Source: a virus. From it: a DNA stretch of 47,254 nucleotides. Shown piece by piece: positions 6,973-14,454 of the stretch (positions are counted from its first letter, which is position 1; the number at the start of each line of letters is the position of its first letter). The translations under genes and the position numbers were made by a program. The stretch lies in IMG/VR virus record IMGVR_UViG_3300037245_000677, positions 1 through 47,254 of that record. The stretch is one strand, 5' to 3'. The notes beneath the pieces were generated by a model. The model was not told where the DNA came from. It saw only the letters and a program-made list of their open reading frames with translations, and did not search any database.

Positions 6973-7001
6973 TTGACATTGGCGAGTAAATAGGCTACAA
7001 T
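6973..7001 (+). promoter_or_regulatory. Sigma-A/70-type promoter for the recombination genes
   Basis: TTGACA (6973-6978) and TACAAT (6996-7001) are separated by exactly 17 bases: a perfect -35 and a one-mismatch -10. It starts about 30 bases before the ribosome binding site of the SbcC-like gene at 7040 and would serve that gene and the downstream RecT cluster. Confidence 0.8.
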
Positions 7002-7039
7002 AGAATCAGGCGAAAGCCAAATAATAAAGGAGAGTACAC

Positions 7040-8971
7040 ATGAAACTAAAAAAGCTAGAAATCAAGTACTTCAAGAAGATTGAGGATAAAACCTTTAACT
7101 TCGCAGAGGGTAAGAACGTAATCATAGGTCATAATGAATGTGGCAAAACTTCGACTTTCGATGCAATCTCATGGTTGATGTTCGGAAAGGATAGCGTTGG
7201 CTCATCAAAATTCAGAGTAAAAACACACGATCTAGAAGGTATTGATATTCCAGATGTAGACACAACCGTTAGTGCAACATTCATCTTAGATGATGGAAAG
7301 GAATTATTTCTAAAACGTGGAATTATTCAGAAACGCAAGAACTACGTCAATGAGTTCTGGATAGGTGAGGATAAAGTTACATCAACAGAATTTAATACCA
7401 CTATTGCAACGCTTATAGGCGACAAAGATTTATTCAGAATATTATCAGATGCAGCATACTTTTGTAGTCCATTATTCAAATGGGAAGATAGACGAAAGTT
7501 CCTACTTGGATTGGTCGGTGGAGATAATACCAAAAAGATATTACTATCTCAAAAGAAGTATGAACTAATAGGGGAGGGGTTAAGAGAAAATGACACAGAG
7601 CGACTACTTAAACGCTATAAGGATAGAAAGGCAGAACTGGAAGGGGCTTTAACAAGGCTACCAATAGAGATTGATGTTAAATATGCAAGTCTCGAAGAAT
7701 TAGAACTTGGGGATATGAGCGAAGATGAGCTGATAACTGCTGTATATGGATTAGAAACTGATATAGCATTAGAAATAGCAGATAAGGCTTATGCAAGGTC
7801 AGAGAACCACAAGTCCAACCTAGCTTATCACAAATTGCAAAACAGGCTAACCGATATTGACAGGGCAATGTCCGCTATCACTCAAAGAGCTACTAAGCAA
7901 GCTAACATCGACATGCAAAACCAATTCAAGGTTGTTAGGGATTTACAGTTTGAGAGGGATAATCTGACAAGAAGTAAGCTACACGATCAATCGGAGTTAT
8001 CGCAAGCATATAGTGAATTAGAGGGATACAAAGAAACTCTAGCAGATTGTATAAACATCATATCAAATGCCAAGCAAACAAAATTCACGCTTAATAGTGA
8101 AGATACCACATGTCCTACCTGTAATCAATCGTTACCTAATCAAAGAGATGTTGTTGCGAAACTAAGCAAAAACTTCTTCCTAGAAAGAGATAAGCTTATA
8201 TCCAAAACCCAAGAATCAGTTGACATGATACAGAAATATATCGAACGTTCAGTGAAAGCAATAAAGGGATACGTTAGCAATACAACATCCTATGGCGTTA
8301 AGATATCCACCAACTCCGAAGAACTAGCAAAAGCAAATGAGCTGTCCATGGCATTACAGGACTTTAGAGTTGATCCAACAGAGCTAGACGATAACCAACC
8401 ACTTATAGCTGAAAGAGATACTCTTAATGCTAAAAACTTAGAAATAGTACAGTTTGATGGGTCAGAGTATGACTTGAAGATACAGGAGCTTGAATTAGAG
8501 CTTACAGCGTGCAAGGACAGCCAAAAGGTATACGAGGTGCATGATAACATGGGTAAGGCAATAGATGTGCTAGAGAGCGTGCTAGAGGGCTTAAATGACG
8601 AAGATGCACGACTAGACATGAATACTGATTTATGCAAAGAGTACATCAAGCGTTCAGCTTCTATGTTATCCAATAAAGTCAATAAGCTATTTACTGATGT
8701 TAAGTTTGAAATGTTTGAAATGCAAAAGAACGGTATCCCAAAACCAGCATGTAATGCAATATCAAAGGGTGACACATGGGGAAATTGGTCACAATCACAA
8801 AAGGCTAGAGTTGGTATCCATGTAATAGAGGTCATTGGAAAGCTTAAAGGATTACAAGTACCAGTATGGATAGAAGATGCAGGTATCATATTCGGAATTG
8901 AAACAGACTTGCAGACTATAGAACTAGATGCTACAGATTTGAACACTACACCATTGCAGATGAAAGGATAG
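7040..8971 (+). CDS. SbcC/Rad50-like AAA ATPase
   Basis: A 643-residue SMC-like ATPase. Walker A GHNECGKTS lies at residues 30-38. Long helical arms follow, and the zinc hook CPTC is at about 358-361, the hallmark of Rad50/SbcC dimers. The C-terminal ATPase half has a signature-like SQSQKARVGI (from about 584) and a degenerate Walker B, VWIEDA (about 609-614), as usual for short phage versions. It likely processes or tethers DNA ends for the RecT annealing protein encoded next. It has its own promoter (6973-7001) and a clear AAAGGAGAG site. No SbcD-like nuclease is adjacent. Confidence 0.85.
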   Translation: MKLKKLEIKYFKKIEDKTFNFAEGKNVIIGHNECGKTSTFDAISWLMFGKDSVGSSKFRVKTHDLEGIDIPDVDTTVSATFILDDGKELFLKRGIIQKRKNYVNEFWIGEDKVTSTEFNTTIATLIGDKDLFRILSDAAYFCSPLFKWEDRRKFLLGLVGGDNTKKILLSQKKYELIGEGLRENDTERLLKRYKDRKAELEGALTRLPIEIDVKYASLEELELGDMSEDELITAVYGLETDIALEIADKAYARSENHKSNLAYHKLQNRLTDIDRAMSAITQRATKQANIDMQNQFKVVRDLQFERDNLTRSKLHDQSELSQAYSELEGYKETLADCINIISNAKQTKFTLNSEDTTCPTCNQSLPNQRDVVAKLSKNFFLERDKLISKTQESVDMIQKYIERSVKAIKGYVSNTTSYGVKISTNSEELAKANELSMALQDFRVDPTELDDNQPLIAERDTLNAKNLEIVQFDGSEYDLKIQELELELTACKDSQKVYEVHDNMGKAIDVLESVLEGLNDEDARLDMNTDLCKEYIKRSASMLSNKVNKLFTDVKFEMFEMQKNGIPKPACNAISKGDTWGNWSQSQKARVGIHVIEVIGKLKGLQVPVWIEDAGIIFGIETDLQTIELDATDLNTTPLQMKG

Positions 8972-8973
8972 AT

Positions 8974-9174
8974 ATGTACAACTTAACGAGAATGAGCAAA
9001 GCCCAATTGTCAGGTTATCAATCTTGCATTGAGGATATGTTAGAAGTCGCTAAGCCAGTTAGAAATAGTCCTATTAGGGCGGCTTCCATGTGGGCTGACT
9101 TCATGGAACTCCGTGTGGATTCACTGAAGATGATACAACAGCACAACCGATCAACAAACAAGGAGATAAAATAA
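8974..9174 (+). CDS. Hypothetical helical protein
   Basis: A 66-residue protein two bases after the ATPase gene, and so probably translated with it. It is mostly helical (QLSGYQSCIEDMLEVAKPV). No family is recognised. It is conserved in context only, between the SbcC-like gene and recT. Confidence 0.5.
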   Translation: MYNLTRMSKAQLSGYQSCIEDMLEVAKPVRNSPIRAASMWADFMELRVDSLKMIQQHNRSTNKEIK

Positions 9175-9263
9175 TAGAAGCAAAGTTATTGAACTTACTC
9201 GAAGATTTAGGTGTAGTAACAGAAGATACACTTCCAGACCACCTAGATAACCAAAACTATTAA
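9171..9263 (+). CDS. Possible 24-30 residue ORF without a standard start
   Basis: An open frame reads EAKLLNLLEDLGVVTEDTLP and ends at TAA 9261-9263. AAGGAG lies correctly placed before ATA codons at 9171 and 9174. The first conventional start is TTG at 9189, too far from that site. It may be a gene using a rare ATA start, one whose ATG mutated, or a decayed remnant. Low confidence. Confidence 0.25.
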   Translation: MIEAKLLNLLEDLGVVTEDTLPDHLDNQNY

Positions 9264-9278
9264 TAAGGAGAAATAATA

Positions 9279-10097
9279 ATGAGCGAACAAAAACCACAAC
9301 AATTTGACTTAATGACATCTGATGATAAGAGGTCCTTAATAGCAGGTGCAGAGAAATCCGTAATGGCTATGAAAGACAAAGGACTGATCGAAGTACCACC
9401 GAACTATTCAATTGGTAATGCTTTAAACTCTGCATATTTAGCTATATCAGATGTAGTAGACAGAGATAAAAACCCTGCTTTAAGTGTATGCACTAAGTCA
9501 AGTATAGCCAAGGCACTATTAACAACTGTAACACTAGGGCTTACACCTGCTAAGAACCAAATATATTACATCGTGTATGGTAAAACCCTTAACGCACAAA
9601 GATCATATCTTGGAACTGCTGCCATTGCTAAGCGCATGAAAGGTGTCGAGGGCGAACCAAGAGCGCAAGCTATATTCGAGGGTGATAATGTAACATTTGA
9701 AACTGTAGAGGGTTATAAGGTCAATCTGAAACATCAACAAAAGTTCGGGAATATCGATACTAGCAAGGTCATTGGGGCATATGCAACCATTAAATACAAT
9801 GGTGAATATATATCCGAAGTAATGACACTAGCACAATGCAGAAAAGCGTGGCAAATGGGAAAAGCTAAAGGAGTTAGCCCAGCACATACAGGTTTTCCAG
9901 ATGAAATGTGCAAGAAAACTGTTATCTCTCGCTTATGTAAGATGATAATAAATACATCTGATGATAGCGACATTCTAACGAGTGCATTTAATGAATCAGG
10001 ATTTGTGCAAGCAGATACCGAAGAGCTGCTAGAAAACAACATGACTAACGCTGCTGAAGCTAGCGATACTGTGCCAACAATCGACATAGAGGATTAG
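9279..10097 (+). CDS. recT: RecT-family single-strand annealing protein
   Basis: A 272-residue protein matching RecT throughout: the N-terminal helix region (SIGNALNSAYLAISDVVD), the family core with LTTVTLGLTPAKNQIYYIVYG, the QRSYLGTAAIAKR stretch, and the C-terminal DEMCKKTVISRLCK helix. RecT coats single strands and pairs homologous DNA during phage recombination and possibly replication. It follows a clean AAGGAG. The acidic tail (residues ~250-272) is as in other family members. Its partner exonuclease is not obvious; the SbcC-like ATPase and MBL-fold protein are the neighbours. Confidence 0.9.
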   Translation: MSEQKPQQFDLMTSDDKRSLIAGAEKSVMAMKDKGLIEVPPNYSIGNALNSAYLAISDVVDRDKNPALSVCTKSSIAKALLTTVTLGLTPAKNQIYYIVYGKTLNAQRSYLGTAAIAKRMKGVEGEPRAQAIFEGDNVTFETVEGYKVNLKHQQKFGNIDTSKVIGAYATIKYNGEYISEVMTLAQCRKAWQMGKAKGVSPAHTGFPDEMCKKTVISRLCKMIINTSDDSDILTSAFNESGFVQADTEELLENNMTNAAEASDTVPTIDIED

Positions 10098-10105
10098 GGG
10101 GTATT

Positions 10106-10483
10106 ATGTTTAGAAATAAATATCTTATTAGTGAGAACGACCGACTTCGCAATTTAATTGCTGATTCAAAGAAACAATTCGGATTTTTAGAAGAAGAAAT
10201 CAAGGAGTTAAGATCGCAAGAACGTAAGGTATTAAGGGAAGATGTTTATGTTTACGAACGTCTTAACACAGAAAACCTTAATTATTATAACGAAAACAGA
10301 GAGCTTAAAGAAGAAATCAAAAAGCTTGGTGCTAAAGCATATGAAAAAGAAGAACTAATAGCAGACCTCAAAAAGAGCCAAGTATCGACTGTAACTGTGG
10401 AAACATACGCTGGAAACGGTGATAAAACAAACACAGAGGTAACCACACACACAGTGCCATATGTGACATCTGATGAAACTTAA
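10106..10483 (+). CDS. Coiled-coil hypothetical protein
   Basis: A 125-residue protein dominated by charged helical repeats (residues ~10-100, FLEEEIKELRSQERKVLRED and LKEEIKKLGAKAYEKEELI), predicting a coiled coil, and a Thr-rich C-terminus. It overlaps the next gene by 11 bases. The function is unknown; a structural or adaptor role for the recombination set is possible. Confidence 0.55.
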   Translation: MFRNKYLISENDRLRNLIADSKKQFGFLEEEIKELRSQERKVLREDVYVYERLNTENLNYYNENRELKEEIKKLGAKAYEKEELIADLKKSQVSTVTVETYAGNGDKTNTEVTTHTVPYVTSDET

Positions 10484-11195
10484 AACAATCAGTTCTGGTA
10501 GCGAGGGTAATTGTTATGTAGTCGAATACGACAATCGTTATTTAGTGCTTGATGCAGGTGTACCAGAACATAAGATTATGCAGGCGGTGGATTATAAGCC
10601 GTCTGCTATCATTGGAGTTTTCATCACTCATTGGCACAACGATCATTCTAAAGCTGCTAAGGACTTAATCAAAAAAGGTATCCATGTATCAATGCCACAA
10701 GCAACCGCTGATGCACTCTCAATCAAAAAAACCTATTGTCTGCATATAATGGAGCATGGCGAGAGATTCAACGTTAGAAAGCATAATGACGTGTCTGTAA
10801 TGCCCTTTGATGTGAAACACGATGTACCTAACATGGGTTATCTGTTTAAACTAGGGAAAAAGAAGATAGTCTATATCACGGATGCAGTTGATATACCTGT
10901 AAAGTTCAAAGGGATTCACGCTTTAATAGTAGAGTGTAACTTCATAAATGAAACATTACTAGCAAGCGATTTACACGACAAGCTAAAGCAGAGAATAGCA
11001 AACACCCACTTATCACTAGAGATTCTATCCGCTTATGTTAAGTCCATGGATAGATCTAAACTCAAAAGCATAACATTAGTGCATATATCCGACAAAAGAG
11101 GTCGAAACCAAAAGATGATTGATACTATTCAGAACATAGTTGGCGATAAGGTAAAGGTTAGGATAGCCAAGAAAGGAAGGACGATAACGTTATGA
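10473..11195 (+). CDS. MBL-fold metallo-hydrolase
   Basis: A 240-residue metallo-beta-lactamase-fold protein. The metal motif HWHNDH is at residues 53-58, and later metal ligands are likely His114 (DVKHDV) and Asp137 (ITDAVD). Such proteins often accompany RecT in Bacillota phages and may act on nucleic acids or nucleotides; the substrate is unknown here. The start lies within the end of the preceding gene. It overlaps the following HTH gene by four bases, placing it in one operon with recT and the methyltransferase. Confidence 0.8.
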   Translation: MKLKTISSGSEGNCYVVEYDNRYLVLDAGVPEHKIMQAVDYKPSAIIGVFITHWHNDHSKAAKDLIKKGIHVSMPQATADALSIKKTYCLHIMEHGERFNVRKHNDVSVMPFDVKHDVPNMGYLFKLGKKKIVYITDAVDIPVKFKGIHALIVECNFINETLLASDLHDKLKQRIANTHLSLEILSAYVKSMDRSKLKSITLVHISDKRGRNQKMIDTIQNIVGDKVKVRIAKKGRTITL

Positions 11196-11380
11196 ACCAA
11201 AAATACTACACAAAAAAAGAAGTCGCTGATATGTTAAGCGTTACTATAAGGACTGTAGACAACTATAAAAATGAAGGTAGACTTAAGTACACTTATCTCA
11301 GCAAGAACGGAGATAAGACACCTAGAATCACTCAGAAGGATTTTGATGCGTTTAAGGCATCGTTGGAGATGAGGGTATGA
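11192..11380 (+). CDS. Small MerR/excisionase-like HTH protein
   Basis: A 62-residue protein with the classic YTKKEVADMLSVTIRTVDNY helix-turn-helix and a wing (GDKTPRITQKDFDAF), as in MerR-type and Xis-type DNA-binding domains. It overlaps its neighbours on both sides (4-base ATGA with the methyltransferase-like gene at 11377), so the two are co-translated. It is too short to carry a sensor domain. It may regulate the operon or direct the neighbouring enzyme to DNA; the latter is speculation. Confidence 0.65.
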   Translation: MNQKYYTKKEVADMLSVTIRTVDNYKNEGRLKYTYLSKNGDKTPRITQKDFDAFKASLEMRV

Positions 11381-12042
11381 AAATATTAGTAGCATGTGAA
11401 GAAAGCCAAGTAGTAACCATGGAGCTAAGGAAACTAGGACACGAAGCGTATAGTTGCGATATATTACCAACAAGTGGTGGATTCCCTGAATGGCATATAC
11501 AAGGTGACGTGTTGTCAATATTAAAACCTAGCGTGTATGACTATGACGGAAGAGAGTTAATACCGCTAAATATTAGCGATGGTACAGTCCTAGCAGTAGA
11601 AAAATGGGATATGATAATAGCCTTTCCACCTTGTACATATCTAAGCAATGCAGGAGCAAGACATTTATATCCTAAAGGTATATTAAACAACGAAAGATAT
11701 GATAAAGGCATGAAAGCAAGGGAGTTCTTTATGCAAATATACAATGCGGATTGTGATAAAATAGCCATTGAAAACCCTATCTCATCCAGAATATTTAATA
11801 TGCCACAATTCACCCAATATATACAACCTTACGAATACGGACACCCTTATACAAAAAAGACTAGATTATGGTTAAAAGGGCTTGAAAGCCTAAAGCCCAC
11901 TAACATAGTGAAAGTAGAATCTAATACAAAGCTAGCAGGAAATTGGTTTAATAAAGGTGGAAGTGATAGACAGAGAAACAGGTCTAAGACATTCCCTGGA
12001 ATAGCAAAAGCCATGGCAACTCAGTTTGGAGGTACAACATGA
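11377..12042 (+). CDS. C5-cytosine methyltransferase-like protein
   Basis: A 221-residue protein with C5-methyltransferase motifs: a cofactor-binding start (ILVACEESQVV), the catalytic-type PPC motif at residues 84-86 (FPPCTYLSNAGAR), and ENP at 132-134 (IAIENPISSRI). The usual target recognition domain and motif IX-X tail are very short or missing, so it may be a compact version or act on unusual substrates. This short family is common in Bacillota phages beside recombination genes. It could protect phage DNA from restriction. The start is fixed by the ATGA overlap with the HTH gene. Confidence 0.7.
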   Translation: MKILVACEESQVVTMELRKLGHEAYSCDILPTSGGFPEWHIQGDVLSILKPSVYDYDGRELIPLNISDGTVLAVEKWDMIIAFPPCTYLSNAGARHLYPKGILNNERYDKGMKAREFFMQIYNADCDKIAIENPISSRIFNMPQFTQYIQPYEYGHPYTKKTRLWLKGLESLKPTNIVKVESNTKLAGNWFNKGGSDRQRNRSKTFPGIAKAMATQFGGTT

Positions 12043-12452
12043 ATAGAACAGCAGCAGCAAACTACAACCCAACTCATATAGTTCTTGACGGTATATCATA
12101 CACAGCCTGGGATGCAGACCTCGTTATCCACGCAAGCCACTATGAACCCAACTACAAGTTAGGGCATAGGCTTTCAGCAGATGCGGACCTAGCAGAACGT
12201 TGCAGGAAAGTTCATAAAATGAAGAAAGATGGCATTAAGCTAAAAGATGCATGTTCTAGCTGCATGGTGACACAAGGGCAATATAAGGCGATATACCAGT
12301 TCAAAAAGCCAAAAGTTAAATTCAACTTAGAATATTACTTAAAACACAAGGATACACTCTCTAGGCTTCAAATGGCAACCAATACACATATGTCGTATAG
12401 TGGTTTTTGTAGGTGCGCTAGGAATTATGAGAAAGGGGTTAAGGATGAATAG
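12039..12452 (+). CDS. Hypothetical protein with HTH-like segment
   Basis: A 137-residue basic protein overlapping the methyltransferase-like gene by four bases. The middle (KKDGIKLKDACSSCMVTQGQ) has the look of a helix-turn-helix and the C-terminus has a CRC pair. No firm family. It shares the operon with the modification gene. Confidence 0.45.
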   Translation: MNRTAAANYNPTHIVLDGISYTAWDADLVIHASHYEPNYKLGHRLSADADLAERCRKVHKMKKDGIKLKDACSSCMVTQGQYKAIYQFKKPKVKFNLEYYLKHKDTLSRLQMATNTHMSYSGFCRCARNYEKGVKDE

Positions 12453-12460
12453 AGGTAGTT

Positions 12461-12703
12461 ATGGCTAAGTATAAGATATTTGTACCAGACAATGATGATG
12501 AATACGAAATAGTGAAAGTAAACCCTGCATATATTGAAGATAAACGAGCCCTTATAATGCGAGAACATGATTTTGCTATAATGGATAAACTCCCTGGAGT
12601 TACAGAAGAAGATATGGCAGAAGCTATTGACGAACTTAGGATCAGACTACGATACGAAGCAAAAGAAACGGACTGGAAAGGGATTATGTTAAATAAAGAT
12701 TAA
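12461..12703 (+). CDS. Hypothetical acidic protein
   Basis: An 80-residue acidic protein with a beta-type start (AKYKIFVPDNDDEYEIVKV) and a C-terminal helix. It follows the previous gene by eight bases and closes the recombination/modification operon just before the first 41-bp repeat. The function is unknown. Confidence 0.5.
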   Translation: MAKYKIFVPDNDDEYEIVKVNPAYIEDKRALIMREHDFAIMDKLPGVTEEDMAEAIDELRIRLRYEAKETDWKGIMLNKD

Positions 12704-12707
12704 CAAC

Positions 12708-12748
12708 GAACCACAGGTTGATGAATGAAATTAGGTTGACAAATGAAA
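12708..12748 (+). repeat. 41-bp direct repeat with -35 box, copy 1
   Basis: Recurs at 13686-13726 with one mismatch and ends in a TTGACA (12736-12741). The two copies bracket the methyltransferase and signal peptidase genes. No good -10 is visible in this copy because a ribosome binding site follows immediately. Confidence 0.8.
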
Positions 12749-12762
12749 GGAGGAAATTAAAT

Positions 12763-13281
12763 ATGAATAACGATTTTGCAATAAAAAGTAGTGGCCGTGA
12801 CGAGTGGTACACACCAAGGTATGCTGTGGAAGCAATACTAAGCTACATAAAACCTAACTCAACAATATGGTGTCCGTTTGACACAGCCGATAGTAATTTT
12901 GTCAAAATATTCGAGGAAGAAGGTCACAAAGTCTGGGCAACCCATATAGACTATGGAAGTGATTTTTTCGAGTGTCACGCTCCAAATTGTGACTATATAA
13001 TAAGCAATCCACCCTACTCGATAAGAAACGACATTCTGATAAAGTTATTTAGAATAGGGAAGCCGTTTGCAATGTTGATGAATACCAATGGTTTATTTGA
13101 TAGTAAAATTAGATGGGATTTATTTAAGAACAACCAGTTCAGTTTGATATACTTACAAGGCAGAGTGAACTATATGAAAGAATACGGAAAAGTCGAGAAG
13201 TCAGCTCCGCCATTTCAAAGTGCTTATATATCTAGTGGGATAACAGAACAACAAATTGTTTTCCAAGAAGTGATTAAATAG
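12763..13281 (+). CDS. NPPY-type DNA methyltransferase (adenine-N6-like)
   Basis: A 172-residue protein starting at 12763 behind AAAGGAGG; a longer reading from 12718 crosses the repeat and lacks a site. DEWYTPRYAVEAIL near the start and the catalytic motif NPPY at residues 82-85 (YIISNPPYSIRND) are typical of short phage adenine-type methyltransferases. WCPFDTADSNFVKIF stands in the cofactor motif region, which lacks the usual DPFxGxG and so deviates from classic enzymes. It probably modifies phage DNA against restriction. It lies between the two 41-bp repeats with the signal peptidase gene, suggesting it was acquired as a cassette. Confidence 0.65.
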   Translation: MNNDFAIKSSGRDEWYTPRYAVEAILSYIKPNSTIWCPFDTADSNFVKIFEEEGHKVWATHIDYGSDFFECHAPNCDYIISNPPYSIRNDILIKLFRIGKPFAMLMNTNGLFDSKIRWDLFKNNQFSLIYLQGRVNYMKEYGKVEKSAPPFQSAYISSGITEQQIVFQEVIK

Positions 13282-13284
13282 TTG

Positions 13285-13290
13285 TTGACA
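13285..13290 (+). promoter_or_regulatory. Isolated TTGACA before the signal peptidase gene
   Basis: TTGACAAAT followed by a GGAGGAAAT site resembles the end of the 41-bp repeats and of the following leader. No matching -10 is seen at 16-18 bases. It may be a remnant third copy of the repeat end. Confidence 0.3.
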
Positions 13291-13306
13291 AATACCAGGA
13301 GGAAAT

Positions 13307-13687
13307 ATGAAAGTAAAATATAAATTAATAATAACATTTCAACTCTTTTGCATAACATTATTATTGGTATTAACATCTGGTTATCCCTTGGCAATTATGA
13401 CAGGCAATGGCAATTCCATGCAACCAACATTACAAGACGGGTGTATCCTACTATATGCGAAAATTCCAACACGTTACAACGTTGACGATTTAGTAATATT
13501 TGAATACAAGGACGCTAATCTTTGTAAGCGCATAGTCGGTGTTGAAGGCTCTATCATTGATGGTGAAGTTGTTCCTGAAAATACAGTTTACGTACTAGGC
13601 GACAATCGTGATTTCAGCTTAGACAGTCGAATTATAGGATATGTACCAATACCAGACATTGTGGGAAAGGTGCTGTATCATGATTGA
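13307..13687 (+). CDS. Type I signal peptidase
   Basis: A 126-residue protein with an N-terminal membrane anchor (residues ~6-31) followed by the full set of signal peptidase I boxes. Box B GNSMQPTL contains catalytic Ser37. Box D CKRIVGVEG has catalytic Lys74. Box E GDNRDFSLDSRIIG is at 98-111. It would sit in the membrane with its active site outside and cleave signal peptides of exported proteins. It is shorter than most host enzymes but retains both catalytic residues. Phage-encoded copies are uncommon. It lies in the 41-bp repeat-bounded cassette, far from the lysis and tail genes, and is read with early genes. Confidence 0.85.
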   Translation: MKVKYKLIITFQLFCITLLLVLTSGYPLAIMTGNGNSMQPTLQDGCILLYAKIPTRYNVDDLVIFEYKDANLCKRIVGVEGSIIDGEVVPENTVYVLGDNRDFSLDSRIIGYVPIPDIVGKVLYHD

Positions 13688-13726
13688 ACCACAGGTTGAT
13701 GAATGAAATAAGGTTGACAAATGAAA
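13686..13726 (+). repeat. 41-bp direct repeat with -35 box, copy 2
   Basis: Matches 12708-12748 in 40 of 41 positions. Its TTGACA (13714-13719) is the -35 of a complete promoter at 13714-13742. Confidence 0.8.
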
Positions 13727-13742
13727 TACAATCGTGTATAAT
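13714..13742 (+). promoter_or_regulatory. Perfect consensus sigma-A/70 promoter
   Basis: TTGACA (13714-13719) and TATAAT (13737-13742) with a 17-base spacer. It would drive the HTH gene at 13765, the nuclease gene and the replication genes behind them. The -35 belongs to the 41-bp repeat. Confidence 0.85.
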
Positions 13743-13764
13743 CTAAAGTAAAGGAGGGCAAAGG

Positions 13765-13917
13765 ATGAAAACATTGAAACAAGTAGCTGACATATTTGGA
13801 GTTACTAGACAAACGGTTTTGAACTGGGTTAACTCTGATTATATTAAAGCTACTAAAATCGGTGGACATTACAGAGTAACAGACGAAGAAATCGAACGAC
13901 TTAAGGCAGGTGAATAG
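13765..13917 (+). CDS. Small excisionase/MerR-like HTH protein
   Basis: A 50-residue protein behind AAGGAGGG. LKQVADIFGVTRQTVLNWV is a canonical helix-turn-helix and IGGHYRVTDEEIERL a wing, as in the Xis/MerR-like excisionase-type domain. It is the first gene after a perfect promoter. Two bases separate it from the nuclease gene at 13920, so they are almost certainly co-translated. It is a candidate autoregulator or DNA-targeting partner. Confidence 0.7.
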   Translation: MKTLKQVADIFGVTRQTVLNWVNSDYIKATKIGGHYRVTDEEIERLKAGE

Positions 13918-13919
13918 GG

Positions 13920-14450
13920 ATGAAGTTTAAGAAATACACCCCAGAAGATCTTATGCAAGATGATTACAACTATAATGCTCTTTGCAAAACAACTAAAGAC
14001 TATATAGAAGGCGAGCTAAAAGATTATAAATTCAGGCTACTAGAAGGCATGGTAGGGTGTGCATCACCTATAGAGCAGATTATGTCAGCCGCACTAGGAG
14101 AAGTAAGTTATCATTGGAAATTAGTAAAGATGGGAATTGAATTTGAAGAAATGGATACACAGTATGAAATTGTTCACGATAAAAAATTATACTATGGTGA
14201 TCTGCACATATTAGCTCTTTCACCATCATCAGGTAAAGGTGTTCGTGTAATAGTTGAATGTGACGGTCACGCTTTCCACGAAAAGACAAAGGAACAAGCA
14301 AAAAATGACAAACAGCGAGAACGTGCCTTTATGCTAGAAGGCTATCATATTATAAGGTTCACAGGATCAGAAATATATAATAACCCTCGTAAATGTGCCT
14401 ATGAAGTCGTAAAGATAATATGCAAATTGTTTATAGATATGAAAGGATAG
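13920..14450 (+). CDS. DUF559/Vsr-like PD-(D/E)XK nuclease
   Basis: A 176-residue protein with the signature of the DUF559/very-short-patch-repair endonuclease fold. SPIEQIM at 49-55 holds the early acidic residue, GDLHIL at about 93-98 holds a metal-binding Asp (94), and VIVECDGHAFH at 110-120 holds the E-x-D core. The trailing helix/strand is KNDKQRERAFMLEGYHIIRF followed by TGSEIY. Vsr enzymes nick DNA at mismatches; the target of this one is unknown. It could repair phage DNA or attack host DNA. It pairs with the HTH gene just upstream. Confidence 0.75.
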   Translation: MKFKKYTPEDLMQDDYNYNALCKTTKDYIEGELKDYKFRLLEGMVGCASPIEQIMSAALGEVSYHWKLVKMGIEFEEMDTQYEIVHDKKLYYGDLHILALSPSSGKGVRVIVECDGHAFHEKTKEQAKNDKQRERAFMLEGYHIIRFTGSEIYNNPRKCAYEVVKIICKLFIDMKG

Positions 14451-14454
14451 CATT

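Noticed and set aside
12735-12765. A full promoter in the first 41-bp repeat
   Set aside because: The TTGACA lacks a convincing -10 at 16-18 bases; the expected place is taken by the ribosome binding site and the gene start.
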